Assembly: GCF_900112775.1 (NCBI RefSeq)
Contig: NZ_FOYZ01000003.1
Location: 127,494 to 191,493, forward strand
Source: Anaeromicropila populeti
Lineage (GTDB): Bacteria > Bacillota > Clostridia > Lachnospirales > Lachnospiraceae
Length of the DNA: 64,000 nucleotides
Direction: 5' to 3'
Positions 41,558 through 52,809 of the stretch are shown one piece after another; position 1 is the stretch's first letter, and every line of letters begins with the position of its first letter. The notes beneath the pieces were generated by a model, which was given only the letters and a program-made list of their open reading frames with translations, had not been told where the DNA came from and did not search any database. Both the position numbers and the translations under genes were made by a program.

Positions 41558-42721
41558 TTAATGACGTGTAAAGCGTTTTAACACAGGAACGATTTTTTTC
41601 AATTCTTCGATTGTATAATCAATTTCTTCGATTGTCGTTGAAACAGAAAAACTAAAACGCAGGGTGGAATCTAAATATTTTTTAGGAATCCCCATGGCCT
41701 TTAATGTTCCGCTAAGTTGGGGATGATTAGATGCACAAGCAGAACCACTTGAAACATAAATTCCCTTTTCTTCTAAAGCATGTAAAAGTACTTCACTACG
41801 AACATCTTCAAAGCTGACACTAACAATATGCGGCGCTGTTTCTTCAATCGGAATATTCTCTATTCCATTAACCATTACGCCTCCCATTTCTCCAATTCTA
41901 TCTATAAAATACTTTTTCAGCTTGTACAAATGGGTTCTTTTTTCATCGTAATTCTTATATATTTCTTCTACTGCCTTTGAAAGCCCTGCAATCCCTGGAA
42001 CATTTTCGGTTCCTGAACGTAGTCCCCTCTGCTGTTCTCCACCAAACAAAATAGGTTTTATCTTCACCTTATTTTGAACATAAAGAAAGCCTGCTCCTTT
42101 GGGTCCATGTATCTTATGGGCACTGACTGACAGCAAATCAATTCCAAGTCTTTTGGGATAAATTTTGTATTTTCCAAACCCCTGAATGGCATCTACATGA
42201 AATACTGTATTTTCATTCTTTTCTTTTATGATTTTAGAAATCTCATCAATTTTTTCACATGCTCCCACTTCATTGTTTACATACATAACCGAAACAAGTA
42301 TCGTTTCCTTGCGAATTGATTCTGCTAGTTCTTCCAAAATAACTCTTCCATTTTTATCTACGTTCAAATAAGTTACCTGAAATCCTTGTTCTTCTAAAAA
42401 AAATAGCGGGTTATGCACAGACGGGTGTTCTATTTTAGTAGTGATAATATGCTTTCCAGCTCTTTGGTTAGCATAGGCAGCTCCAATAAGTGCCATATTA
42501 TTAGATTCTGTTCCTCCTGATGTAAATATGATTTCCTTTTGTTCTGCCTTCAGTGCAGCGGCAATGGTTTCTCTTGCCTCTCTCACATATTTTTCTGCTT
42601 CCACTCCCTTTTTGTGCATGGAAGATGGATTCCCGTAATTTTCCTCAAGAGTCTCCCACATACGCTTTCGTACCGCTTCAAAAGGTTTTGTTGTTGCTGC
42701 ATTATCTAAATAAACTTCCAT
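41558..42721 (-). CDS. Cysteine desulfurase (NifS/IscS type, ThiI partner)
   Basis: This PLP enzyme takes sulfur from cysteine and passes it on as a persulfide. The 387 residues include the N-terminal YLDNAATTKPF, the His of KIEHPSVHNP, the PLP lysine Lys203 in SVSAHKIHGPKGAG, and the active-site Cys329 in SSGSACASNHPQLSG. It lies directly before thiI and probably supplies it, like NifZ in B. subtilis. The ATG follows AAAGGAG. It is 27 bp after rsmE. Confidence 0.92.
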   Translation of the reverse strand: MEVYLDNAATTKPFEAVRKRMWETLEENYGNPSSMHKKGVEAEKYVREARETIAAALKAEQKEIIFTSGGTESNNMALIGAAYANQRAGKHIITTKIEHPSVHNPLFFLEEQGFQVTYLNVDKNGRVILEELAESIRKETILVSVMYVNNEVGACEKIDEISKIIKEKNENTVFHVDAIQGFGKYKIYPKRLGIDLLSVSAHKIHGPKGAGFLYVQNKVKIKPILFGGEQQRGLRSGTENVPGIAGLSKAVEEIYKNYDEKRTHLYKLKKYFIDRIGEMGGVMVNGIENIPIEETAPHIVSVSFEDVRSEVLLHALEEKGIYVSSGSACASNHPQLSGTLKAMGIPKKYLDSTLRFSFSVSTTIEEIDYTIEELKKIVPVLKRFTRH

Positions 42722-42748
42722 TTTGTTAAAACTCCTTTGTTTTACACC

Positions 42749-43507
42749 TTACACAATACTATCCCGTTCTTTTTCCAGTTCAAACATTAATACAGAAAGA
42801 ATCGTTAAGCCTGCCGTTTCTGTACGCAAAATCCGTCTTCCAAGTGTAACTGGACAAAAACCAGCTTCTATCACAGCTGAGATTTCAGACTCATCAAAGC
42901 CCCCCTCTGGGCCGATAAAAACACCAATAGATTTCTGTGAAGCTGCTTTTTGAATCATCTGCTTCGTTTCGCTCATATTGTCAGCCTGTTCATAAGGAAC
43001 TATATTAATATCCAGTCCTTTTGCAAATGCAACTGCTTCTGAAAATCTCATAACGTTTCTTACTTTTGGTATGATACCTCTTCCAGACTGTTTTGCCGCA
43101 GATGTGGCAATAGACTGCCAACGCTCTATCTTTTTCTCTTCTTTTTTTCTATCCTCAATTTTAGCTACACAACGTTTCATGGAAACAGGAATTACCTCAT
43201 AAGCACCAAGTTCAACTGCCTTTTGAATAATCAATTCCATCTTGTCCTTTTTGGGGATTCCCTGAAATAAATAGATTTTTCCCTGTAATTCCGATTCTGT
43301 ATCATTAATATCCTCAATTTTTGCCACAATTTCAGAAGCTGAGAAATCCTGCAAGGTACAATAGTAATCTTTTCCCTCACCATCGCAGATAACTACTCTC
43401 TCTCCCTTTGACATGCGAAGGACATTTTTAATATGATTCACATCAGAACCTGTAATACTAATATACTCTCCATTAATCTGACTTTTTTCTATATAAAACC
43501 AATGCAT
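42749..43507 (-). CDS. rsmE: 16S rRNA (uracil-1498-N3)-methyltransferase RsmE
   Basis: RsmE methylates U1498 of 16S rRNA. The 252 residues have the N-terminal PUA-like barrel (GSDVNHIKNVLRMSKGERVVICDG) and the SPOUT knot: FQGIPKKDKMELIIQKAVELG, then IGVFIGPEGGFDESE and VTLGRRILRTETA. All family blocks are present. The ATG follows AAAGGCATG. It follows prmA, the usual partner. Confidence 0.94.
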   Translation of the reverse strand: MHWFYIEKSQINGEYISITGSDVNHIKNVLRMSKGERVVICDGEGKDYYCTLQDFSASEIVAKIEDINDTESELQGKIYLFQGIPKKDKMELIIQKAVELGAYEVIPVSMKRCVAKIEDRKKEEKKIERWQSIATSAAKQSGRGIIPKVRNVMRFSEAVAFAKGLDINIVPYEQADNMSETKQMIQKAASQKSIGVFIGPEGGFDESEISAVIEAGFCPVTLGRRILRTETAGLTILSVLMFELEKERDSIV

Positions 43508-43569
43508 CGTATCATGCCTTTCACTCGAATATGCTTATAGTATCATTCCTTTATGCAAATGTCAAATGC

Positions 43570-44520
43570 TCATTTTGCAACAAAAGAAACCCAGTCTCCC
43601 TGTTCATTTGTCTCAACTATTTCAAATCCATTTTTTAAAAGTGCCCGTTTTACTTCTTCTTTTTTCATATTAATGATTCCCGATGATATAAACACTCCCC
43701 CTGGTTTCAAAAACTTACCTGCAATTTCAGATAATGGTATAATGACATCTGCTAAAATATTTGCTGCCACAATATCATACTTTTCATATCCAATACTCTC
43801 ACAAAATTGTGAATCTGTTAATAAGTTACCTTCTTTTATTACAATCTGCTGCTGGTCTAACTGATTTACCTGTACATTTTCTCTTGCCACCTGTACCGCA
43901 ATTGGATCAATATCCGTTCCACAGGCAGATTTGGCTCCCAGCTTTACTGCTATTATGGATAAAATACCACTTCCACAGCCCACATCTAGTACCTTTGTAT
44001 CAGAATCCACGTATTTCTTCAGACCTTCGATACATAGTTTGGTTGTCTCATGAGAACCTGTCCCAAATGCAGTTCCTGGATCGATTTCTACAACAATATC
44101 TGCTTCTTCACCATCGGGAATCTCTTCCCAAGTCGGTTTTATTAAAATGGAGTCTGCAACGCGAAAGGGTTTAAAAAATGCTTTCCAATTATTGATCCAA
44201 TCTTCATCATCTGTTACTTCAAACTCAAGCTTTCGTTCTCCCAGTTCCACAAATAGAGCCAGCTCATCAAGTCCTTCCTCAATGGATTGTTTTAATTGTT
44301 CTACATCCAAATCCATTTCCACATAGGAGCTGATAACACAAGTCCCATCATCCTCTTCCATTTCCGGTAAAATATCAATATACATTTTCATTTTTTCTTC
44401 TTCGGTAAGAGGAATATGATCCTCAATCTGAATTCCTTCAAATCCAAGTTCGTCAAATAAATTACTAATAAAATCAACTGCCTCTGTAGTTGTTTTTAGG
44501 GATACTCTTCTCCACTTCAT
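43570..44520 (-). CDS. prmA: Ribosomal protein L11 methyltransferase PrmA
   Basis: PrmA methylates ribosomal protein L11 with S-adenosylmethionine. The 316 residues have the N-terminal substrate-binding domain, the PGTAFGTGSHETTKLCIEGL block, the SAM loop VLDVGCGSGILSIIAVKLGA, and ANILADVIIPLSE, which matches the catalytic NI/NP region. The ATG follows AGGAGGCTAAT. It is separated from dnaJ by a hairpin, so heat-shock transcripts may partly stop before it. Confidence 0.94.
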   Translation of the reverse strand: MKWRRVSLKTTTEAVDFISNLFDELGFEGIQIEDHIPLTEEEKMKMYIDILPEMEEDDGTCVISSYVEMDLDVEQLKQSIEEGLDELALFVELGERKLEFEVTDDEDWINNWKAFFKPFRVADSILIKPTWEEIPDGEEADIVVEIDPGTAFGTGSHETTKLCIEGLKKYVDSDTKVLDVGCGSGILSIIAVKLGAKSACGTDIDPIAVQVARENVQVNQLDQQQIVIKEGNLLTDSQFCESIGYEKYDIVAANILADVIIPLSEIAGKFLKPGGVFISSGIINMKKEEVKRALLKNGFEIVETNEQGDWVSFVAK

Positions 44521-44567
44521 ATTAGCCTCCTGCCTGCTTAACGAATCATTTTCTTTACGCTAAAACA

Positions 44568-44609
44568 TAGGGTGCTGCAACAAACCTATATTACTACTGC
44601 AACACCCTA
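44568..44609 (-). repeat. GGTGYTGCA hairpin between dnaJ and prmA
   Basis: The arms 44598-44609 and 44568-44579 pair over 12 bp with one G-U on the minus strand (TAGGGTGTTGCA and TGCAGCACCCTA), followed by TGTTTT. It works as a likely terminator after dnaJ and shares its stem sequence with the hairpin at 2299-2358. Confidence 0.65.
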
Positions 44610-44648
44610 CTAAGATATTACTTTATCTTATTGTTGTATCAAAACTCT

Positions 44649-45806
44649 CTATTTTTTAAAGAACTTCTTTTTCGTTTTATGTTCTGTTTCTCCCTCAGAA
44701 TTAGTGTGTTCCATCACCTTTCCTGTAAGAGATTCTTCAAACTGCTGCAAAAGCTGCTTTTGCTCACTAGTTAATTTTGTTGGAACCTGTACTACCAACG
44801 TTACATAATGATCTCCTCTGACCTGTTTATTCCGTAAGGTTGGAACACCTTTGCTCCTTAGACGAACCTTGGTATCTGTCTGGGTACCTGGTTTTACAGA
44901 ATAAATCACCTCACCATCAATGGTACTGATTTTCACATCTGCGCCCAGCGCTGCCTCGGCAAAGGAAATCGGTGCTGTAGAATAAATATCATAATCCTGA
45001 CGTTGAAATACTGGATGTCTTGTAACAATTACTTCTACTAGTAAATCACCTCTTGGACCTCCATTTATTCCTGGCTCACCTTTATCACGTATTCTCACAC
45101 TCTGTCCATTGTCGATTCCAGCAGGAATGGATACTTGAATTTTCTTTTTACTGCTGACATAACCCGTTCCATAGCAGTCTGAACATTTTTCTTTTACTAT
45201 TTTACCAGTTCCATGACAATCTGGACAGGTCTGAACATTACGCACCATACCAAATAAGGACTGCTGGGTAAAAATAACCTGACCCTTTCCACCACACTTT
45301 GAACAGGTCACTGGTGTTGTACCAGGCTTTGCTCCTGTTCCATGGCAGGTATTACACTGGTCTTTTAATGTTAACTCTATCTCTTTTTCTACTCCAAAGC
45401 AAGCTTCTTCAAAAGTAATACGAACTGAAGTTCTGATGTTTTGACCTTTCATTGGTCCGTTATTTGCTCTTCTGGCTCTGCCGCCGCCAAATAAATCTCC
45501 AAATATATCTCCAAATATATCTCCCATATCAAAATCATTAAAGTCAAAGCCACCGGCTCCACCAGCTCCACCAGCCCCATCAAACGCAGCATGGCCAAAC
45601 TGATCATACTTCCTGCGTTTATCTGGATCGCTTAAAACTGCATATGCCTCTGATGCTTCCTTAAATCTTTCTTCTGCTTCTGTATCTCCTGGATGCATAT
45701 CTGGATGATATTTTTTTGCAAGCACTCGATATGCCTTTTTTAGCTCGTCATCAGATGCACCCTTGGTCACACCTAAAACTTCATAGTAATCTCTCTTATC
45801 CGCCAT
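44649..45806 (-). CDS. dnaJ: Chaperone DnaJ
   Basis: DnaJ delivers unfolded proteins to DnaK and stimulates its ATPase. From the ATG at 45806 it has 385 residues: J domain with HPD (34-36), Gly/Phe-rich linker (about 75-110) with the doubled DIFGD motif, and four zinc-binding CxxCxGxG repeats (from Cys151 to about 216). The C-terminal substrate domains follow. The ATG has AAGGTGG five bases before it; a GTG three codons upstream lies inside that site. It is the last member of hrcA-grpE-dnaK-dnaJ. Confidence 0.97.
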   Translation of the reverse strand: MADKRDYYEVLGVTKGASDDELKKAYRVLAKKYHPDMHPGDTEAEERFKEASEAYAVLSDPDKRRKYDQFGHAAFDGAGGAGGAGGFDFNDFDMGDIFGDIFGDLFGGGRARRANNGPMKGQNIRTSVRITFEEACFGVEKEIELTLKDQCNTCHGTGAKPGTTPVTCSKCGGKGQVIFTQQSLFGMVRNVQTCPDCHGTGKIVKEKCSDCYGTGYVSSKKKIQVSIPAGIDNGQSVRIRDKGEPGINGGPRGDLLVEVIVTRHPVFQRQDYDIYSTAPISFAEAALGADVKISTIDGEVIYSVKPGTQTDTKVRLRSKGVPTLRNKQVRGDHYVTLVVQVPTKLTSEQKQLLQQFEESLTGKVMEHTNSEGETEHKTKKKFFKK

Positions 45807-45826
45807 TTCTTCCACCTTCCATATAT

Positions 45827-45856
45827 AAATAGGCCGTCTGGTCAGACCGCCTATTT
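45827..45856 (-). other. Hairpin between dnaK and dnaJ
   Basis: The arms AAATAGGC and GCCTATTT close a stem with a second 4 bp helix inside. No T run follows. It starts 12 bp after the dnaK stop and ends near the dnaJ ribosome site, and may reduce read-through so that DnaK is made in excess. Confidence 0.55.
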
Positions 45857-45867
45857 ATGATAAATAA

Positions 45868-47742
<1,875 letters not shown>

Positions 47743-47801
47743 CTATATTTTATTAAAAAACTCATTACATCATTCTATTTTAACAATTATTTAAAATTAT
47801 A

Positions 47802-48464
47802 TCAGTTAACTACTTTTACCATGCTGTGTCTCACAACTGTATCTCTGTAGGTATATCCTTTTTGGAATTCGTCTGAAATAATATTCTCTCCTAAGTTTTC
47901 ATCCTCTGCATGCATAACTGCGTTGTGTAAATCTGGATTAAATTCCTTTCCTACAGCTTCAATCGCCTTAACACCAGCATCCTCTAATACTGTTACAAAC
48001 TGTTTATAAATCTGCTCAATCCCCTGTGCAAAAGCAGTTCCTTTTTCTTCTTCCCTAATTGTACTTAAACCTCTTTCAAAATTATCCAGTACGGGAAGTA
48101 TTTTTTCTATAATGTCCTTTGCACCGATTTCAAACATCTGAGATTTTTCTTTTTCAGAACGTCGGCGGAAATTATCAAATTCTGCCATTGTTCTCATCAG
48201 CTTATCTGTTAATTCTTCTATTTTAGCCTCGTTTTTATCCTTTTTATCTTTTTTATTATTTTTTAGCTTCACATCTTCTTCAGCCTCGCTTTTCTCATCT
48301 GCCTCAGCGGATTGTTCTGCCTGTTCTGCCACATCTTCTGCTTCAACTTCAGCTTCTTTTTTTTCACAAACCTCTTTTTCTTCCTGCTTCTCTGCCTTAG
48401 ATGTCTTTCCAGCTTTCTGTTCCTTATCCTTATCTCTCACCTTTTTTCCACCTTTCTCATTCAT
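47802..48464 (-). CDS. grpE: Nucleotide exchange factor GrpE
   Basis: GrpE releases ADP from DnaK. The 220-residue ORF starts with a long Lys/Glu-rich low-complexity tail (to about 85), then the dimer coiled coil (LTDKLMRTMAEFDNFRRRSEKEKSQ) and the beta domain ending in YTYRDTVVRHSMVKVV. The ATG at 48464 has only a weak ribosome site. A GTG at 48440 has AAAGGTGG seven bases before it and may be the true start, giving 212 residues. It lies 10 bp after hrcA. Confidence 0.94.
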   Translation of the reverse strand: MNEKGGKKVRDKDKEQKAGKTSKAEKQEEKEVCEKKEAEVEAEDVAEQAEQSAEADEKSEAEEDVKLKNNKKDKKDKNEAKIEELTDKLMRTMAEFDNFRRRSEKEKSQMFEIGAKDIIEKILPVLDNFERGLSTIREEEKGTAFAQGIEQIYKQFVTVLEDAGVKAIEAVGKEFNPDLHNAVMHAEDENLGENIISDEFQKGYTYRDTVVRHSMVKVVN

Positions 48465-48474
48465 TTCACTTCAA

Positions 48475-49503
48475 CTATTTCTTTTTAAAAATCTCATCCA
48501 GCTGAGTCATCAAATTTTGCAGTGTACTTACAACTCTCTCATAATCCATTCTCTTTGGACCAACAATACCAACTTTTCCATACACACCTTCCTCTATTTC
48601 ATAGGTGGCAGTCACAACAGAACAGTCCTTCATGGATTCCACTGGAGTTTCATCTCCTATATAGACCTGAATTCCTCTCTGCTCTTCTTGATCCATTTTA
48701 TCTGCAATTAATTCAGTTAATTGCTTTTTTTCTTCAAAAGTATACAATAACTCAGTTGCCTTTTCCTTGTCACTAAGCTCTGGATATTTCAAAATGTTTG
48801 TAGCTCCACTTGTATAAATCTCCAAATCATCTTCTTCATTGATAGCATCTGCAATTGCATCCAGCAAAATACTTAGTAAATTGCCCTGCTGACCAGCCTG
48901 TTCTTTCATTTTCTGTATTATATTCAGATTAATTTCTGTCACATCCAGACCTTGCAAAAATGTATTAAAAATAATATTTAGCTTTAATACTGTTTCCTTA
49001 TCTACAGGTTCTGAAAGATTCAAAATTTTATTTTTTACAATATTACCTTCTATCACAATAACGGCAAGCAACTGTGTTTCATCTACCTCTGTCAATTGTA
49101 TAAACTTCAGCTTTTTGTGCTTAAACTTTGGTCTGCTCACCATTGTTGCATAATTCGTATTCAGCGCCAACATTTTTGCCACCTGTTGAAGCATGGTCTC
49201 AAGCTTATCGGTTTTTTGAATTAAGATTTCTTTCATATCCTCAATTTCCCGAACCTTATCGTTCATTAATTGATCTACATAGAAGCGATACCCTTGATCA
49301 GATGGAATTCTTCCTGCTGAAGTATGGGGTTGAACAATAAAGCCCAAGTCTTCCAAATCAGACATCTCATTACGAATAGTTGCTGAACTTAAGTTAAGAT
49401 CCGTATATTTTGAAATAGTTCTTGAACCTACTGGTTCACCTGTTTCTAAATATGTTCGAATGATAGCCTTTAATATTTTCCTTTTTCTATCATCAATCTC
49501 CAC
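48475..49503 (-). CDS. hrcA: Heat-inducible repressor HrcA
   Basis: HrcA represses the dnaK operon by binding CIRCE, and is kept active by GroEL. The 342 residues have the winged helix (VGSRTISKYTDLNLSSATIRNEMSDLEDLGFI, then QPHTSAGRIPSDQGYRFYVD), the GAF-like core and the C-terminal VGIVGPKRMDYERVVSTLQNL. The start is GTG after AAAGGGTGAAG. A perfect CIRCE lies 64 bp upstream, so it represses its own operon. Confidence 0.96.
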   Translation of the reverse strand: MEIDDRKRKILKAIIRTYLETGEPVGSRTISKYTDLNLSSATIRNEMSDLEDLGFIVQPHTSAGRIPSDQGYRFYVDQLMNDKVREIEDMKEILIQKTDKLETMLQQVAKMLALNTNYATMVSRPKFKHKKLKFIQLTEVDETQLLAVIVIEGNIVKNKILNLSEPVDKETVLKLNIIFNTFLQGLDVTEINLNIIQKMKEQAGQQGNLLSILLDAIADAINEEDDLEIYTSGATNILKYPELSDKEKATELLYTFEEKKQLTELIADKMDQEEQRGIQVYIGDETPVESMKDCSVVTATYEIEEGVYGKVGIVGPKRMDYERVVSTLQNLMTQLDEIFKKK

Positions 49504-49566
49504 TTATGCTTCACCCTTTCGAAATAATACTGTTATACTCCATGCCCTTCAGTTTTTATTTATTTG

Positions 49567-49593
49567 TTAGCACTCAGCCAAGAAGAGTGCTAA
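49567..49593. promoter_or_regulatory. CIRCE operator
   Basis: TTAGCACTC (49567-49575) and GAGTGCTAA (49585-49593) with a 9 bp spacer form a perfect CIRCE element between the promoter and hrcA; HrcA binds here. Confidence 0.97.
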
Positions 49594-49606
49594 CATCTTT
49601 ATAGAT

Positions 49607-49635
49607 AAAATACCACTATATAAATATTTTGTCAA
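49607..49635 (-). promoter_or_regulatory. Promoter of the hrcA operon
   Basis: A perfect -35 TTGACA (49635-49630), 17 bp, and TATTTT (49612-49607) on the minus strand, directly before CIRCE. Confidence 0.65.
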
Positions 49636-49669
49636 GGATAATTTTTCTTTTTCTTTGTACGAATTTTAA

Positions 49670-50854
49670 TCAATCATTCTCTGGCAGGAATTCGATCAGA
49701 ATCTGATTGCTGACAGAAATTCCATTTTCAGTCAGGTAAATCCGATTTCCTCTTACTTTTATTAAATCTAACAATTGATATTTTTTAATGATTGTTCCGT
49801 ATTTTTCAAAAATCCCAAGCTGAAAGCGTTTTGTAAATTCATCTCCATTCACTCCGTTGGTAAGTCTCAGACCTAGAATCATAAATTCTGCCATTTCATC
49901 TGCTTCTGATAGATTTTCTTCTATATGCATGACCTTCTGGTTCTTCTCGATCTTTTCCATATAAATCTCGGCATTCCGTTCATTATAATATCTCACATGA
50001 TTTAATAAGGAAGAGGCTCCTAACCCAAATCCCAGATATTCAATACCTGTCCAATAAGAAAGATTATGTCTGCTTTCATGCCCTTTCTTTGCATAATTGG
50101 AAATTTCATATTGCTTGTATCCTGCACTCTCCAGCATCTTTTTTGTCATTTTGTACATGTCACGTTCTTCTTCCTCAGAAGGAAGTTCTTTGCTTTCTCC
50201 ATGTATGGCATATTTTTTATAGAATTCTGTTCCTTCCTCAATTATCAGACTATACGCTGATATGTGCTCTGGGTTTAACCTTACAACCTCCTCAATTGTA
50301 TTCTGATAGCTTGACATCGTCTGACTTGGCAATGCTGACATCAAGTCAACATTAATATTCTGAAAACCCAGTTCTCTTGCCATATCGTAATTTTCTCGAA
50401 ACGTTTTGTAATTATGGATTCTGCCTAATATTTGAAGTTCCTGATCGCTGGCAGACTGTAATCCCATACTTAGCCGGTTAATCCCCAACTCCTTATAAAC
50501 TCTCAGTTTTTCCTTTGTTAATGTACCTGGATTCGCTTCAATTGTAACCTCAGGCTCATTTTGCTGAAACGAGTCTCTATACTGGCATGCCTTATTAACA
50601 GCTTCCATAATCCGGTCCACTTGATCTGCTTTTAGAATGGAAGGCGTTCCTCCTCCAATAAAAATACTCCTTATTTTATACTGACTCATGACTTGGCCTT
50701 GAGAAATAATTTGCTTTTGCAGCATATTCACGTACCGTTCCTGCTGGCTGTCTGAAGCCGCAAAGGATAAAAAGTCGCAGTAATTACATTTCTTCACACA
50801 AAAGGGTATGTGAATATATATAGATAACTCCCTTTTCTCACTTCTGCTTTCCAT
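49670..50854 (-). CDS. hemW: Radical SAM protein HemW
   Basis: HemW is a haem chaperone related to coproporphyrinogen oxidase HemN. The 394 residues carry the radical SAM site C19, C23, C26 in CVKKCNYCDF. The Phe after the third Cys, instead of the fourth Cys of HemN, is the HemW mark. IFIGGGTPS, VTIEANPGTL, NRLSMGLQS and the DLMSALPSQT blocks follow, with the HemN C-terminal domain. It lies between lepA and hrcA as in many Firmicutes. Confidence 0.93.
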   Translation of the reverse strand: MESRSEKRELSIYIHIPFCVKKCNYCDFLSFAASDSQQERYVNMLQKQIISQGQVMSQYKIRSIFIGGGTPSILKADQVDRIMEAVNKACQYRDSFQQNEPEVTIEANPGTLTKEKLRVYKELGINRLSMGLQSASDQELQILGRIHNYKTFRENYDMARELGFQNINVDLMSALPSQTMSSYQNTIEEVVRLNPEHISAYSLIIEEGTEFYKKYAIHGESKELPSEEEERDMYKMTKKMLESAGYKQYEISNYAKKGHESRHNLSYWTGIEYLGFGLGASSLLNHVRYYNERNAEIYMEKIEKNQKVMHIEENLSEADEMAEFMILGLRLTNGVNGDEFTKRFQLGIFEKYGTIIKKYQLLDLIKVRGNRIYLTENGISVSNQILIEFLPEND

Positions 50855-50893
50855 ATAACTTTTGCCCCTGTTCTATTATGATAAAGAAATAGA

Positions 50894-50912
50894 ACGCTAT
50901 AAAATACAGCGT
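50894..50912 (-). terminator. Small hairpin between lepA and hemW
   Basis: ACGCTGTA and TATAGCGT on the minus strand pair over 8 bp with one G-U and a 3 nt loop, followed by a T-rich but broken run. Weak terminator or attenuator. Confidence 0.4.
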
Positions 50913-50927
50913 CCCATTTCCTGCTCT

Positions 50928-52742
50928 TTATTCGTCATCAAGCTTTAATACACTCATAAATGCTTTTTGTGGTATCTCTACATTACCAACCTGGCGCATT
51001 CTCTTCTTTCCTTCTTTTTGTTTTTCTAGAAGCTTTTTCTTACGAGTAATATCTCCACCATAACATTTTGCCAATACATCTTTTCGCATTGCCTTAACTG
51101 TTTCTCTAGCAATAACCTTGCTTCCTACTGCCGCCTGAATAGGAATTTCAAAAAGCTGTCTCGGAATTTCTTTCTTAAGCTTTTCACACATTTTTCTTCC
51201 TCTTTCATATGAGGTTTCTGCATGAACAATAAATGAAAGTGCATCAACTTCTTCTTTATTTATAAGAATATCCAACTTCACAAGTTCAGATTTTTCATAT
51301 CCTTTTAACTCATAGTCAAATGATGCGTAACCTCTTGACCTGGACTTTAACGCATCAAAGAAATCATAAATAATTTCATTCAATGGAAGCTCGTACCTCA
51401 GTAAGGCTCTTGTCTCCTCCATATATTCCATTCCAAGATAGATACCCCTGCGTTCTTGGCAAAGGGACATAATAGAACCGACAAACTCTGTTGTAACCAT
51501 AATTTCGGCGCTGACAACTGGTTCCTCCATATATTCTATTTCTGTTGGTGAAGGAAGATTGGATGGATTCGTAATTTCTAAAACTTGTCCATCTGTCCTA
51601 TATACCTTATAAACAACACCAGGTGCTGTTGTGACAATATCCAGATTATATTCTCTTTCAAGCCTTTCTTGAATGATTTCCAAATGCAGCAGTCCTAAAA
51701 ACCCGCACCGAAATCCAAATCCCAAAGCTACGCTTGTTTCTGCCTCAAACTGAAGTGATGCATCATTTAATTGAAGCTTTTCTAGAGCATCTCTTAAATC
51801 TCCATATTTTGACCCATCTGCTGGATACATTCCACAATATACCATAGGATTTACCTTCTTGTATCCTGGAAGTGCTTCCCCACAAGGATTTTCAGCATCT
51901 GTAATCGTGTCACCTACTCTTGTATCTTTCACATTTTTAAGACTCGCTGTTACATAACCAACCATACCTGCTGTCAATTCTTCACAAGGGATAAACTGAC
52001 CTGCTCCAAAAGTTCCTACTTCAACTACTTCCGCCTCTGCATTGGTAGCTATCATTTTCATTCTGGTTCCTTTTTTAATTACTCCGTCGAATATACGAGT
52101 AAATACAATAACACCCTTATAAGAATCATAAATGGAATCAAAAATAAGTGCTTTTAAAGAAGCATCTTTTCTTCCAGATGGTGCTGGTATTCGGGTTACA
52201 ATCTGCTCTAGTACTTCCTCAATATTTAATCCCTGCTTGGCAGAAATCAGTGGCGCGTCTGATGCGTCTAGTCCAATAATATCTTCAATCTCTGCCTTTA
52301 CCCTGTCTGGTTCAGCACTTGGCAAGTCAATTTTGTTAATGACTGGCATTATTTCCAAATCATGATCCAATGCAAGGTAACAGTTTGCCAGTGTCTGTGC
52401 CTCAATCCCCTGGGCTGCATCTACAATCAGTATAGCCCCTTCACAGGCCGCAAGACTTCTAGATACTTCATAATTAAAATCCACATGTCCTGGAGTATCA
52501 ATTAAATTGAACACATATTCTTCTCCGTCTTTTGCTTTATAAACAATACGTACGGTTTGTGCTTTAATGGTAATACCTCGTTCTCTTTCTAACTCCATAT
52601 TATCCAGTACCTGCTCCTGCATTTCTCTTTGCGTCAATAATCCCGTTTTCTCAATAATTCGATCCGCCAATGTTGATTTTCCATGGTCAATATGTGCAAT
52701 AATGCAAAAATTTCTTATTTTACTTTGTTCAATGCCTGCCAT
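50928..52742 (-). CDS. lepA: Elongation factor 4 (LepA)
   Basis: LepA is a ribosome-bound GTPase that back-translocates stalled ribosomes. The 604 residues show G1 [14 protein letters not shown], the switch region with [14 protein letters not shown]3 DTPGHVDF, G4 NKIDLPSA, and the LepA-specific C-terminal domain ending [41 protein letters not shown]. The ATG follows AAGAGGTACAA. It sits between spoIIP and hemW. Confidence 0.98.
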   Translation of the reverse strand: MAGIEQSKIRNFCIIAHIDHGKSTLADRIIEKTGLLTQREMQEQVLDNMELERERGITIKAQTVRIVYKAKDGEEYVFNLIDTPGHVDFNYEVSRSLAACEGAILIVDAAQGIEAQTLANCYLALDHDLEIMPVINKIDLPSAEPDRVKAEIEDIIGLDASDAPLISAKQGLNIEEVLEQIVTRIPAPSGRKDASLKALIFDSIYDSYKGVIVFTRIFDGVIKKGTRMKMIATNAEAEVVEVGTFGAGQFIPCEELTAGMVGYVTASLKNVKDTRVGDTITDAENPCGEALPGYKKVNPMVYCGMYPADGSKYGDLRDALEKLQLNDASLQFEAETSVALGFGFRCGFLGLLHLEIIQERLEREYNLDIVTTAPGVVYKVYRTDGQVLEITNPSNLPSPTEIEYMEEPVVSAEIMVTTEFVGSIMSLCQERRGIYLGMEYMEETRALLRYELPLNEIIYDFFDALKSRSRGYASFDYELKGYEKSELVKLDILINKEEVDALSFIVHAETSYERGRKMCEKLKKEIPRQLFEIPIQAAVGSKVIARETVKAMRKDVLAKCYGGDITRKKKLLEKQKEGKKRMRQVGNVEIPQKAFMSVLKLDDE

Positions 52743-52809
52743 TTGTACCTCTTTCTATGCAATACATGCAAAACCCATTTTCATTGTCTGTAATTATAGC
52801 ATAGGAAAC

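Noticed and set aside
45470-45530. Short tandem repeat in dnaJ
   Set aside because: The repeated 15-mer encodes the DIFGDIFGD part of the Gly/Phe linker, which is common in DnaJ.
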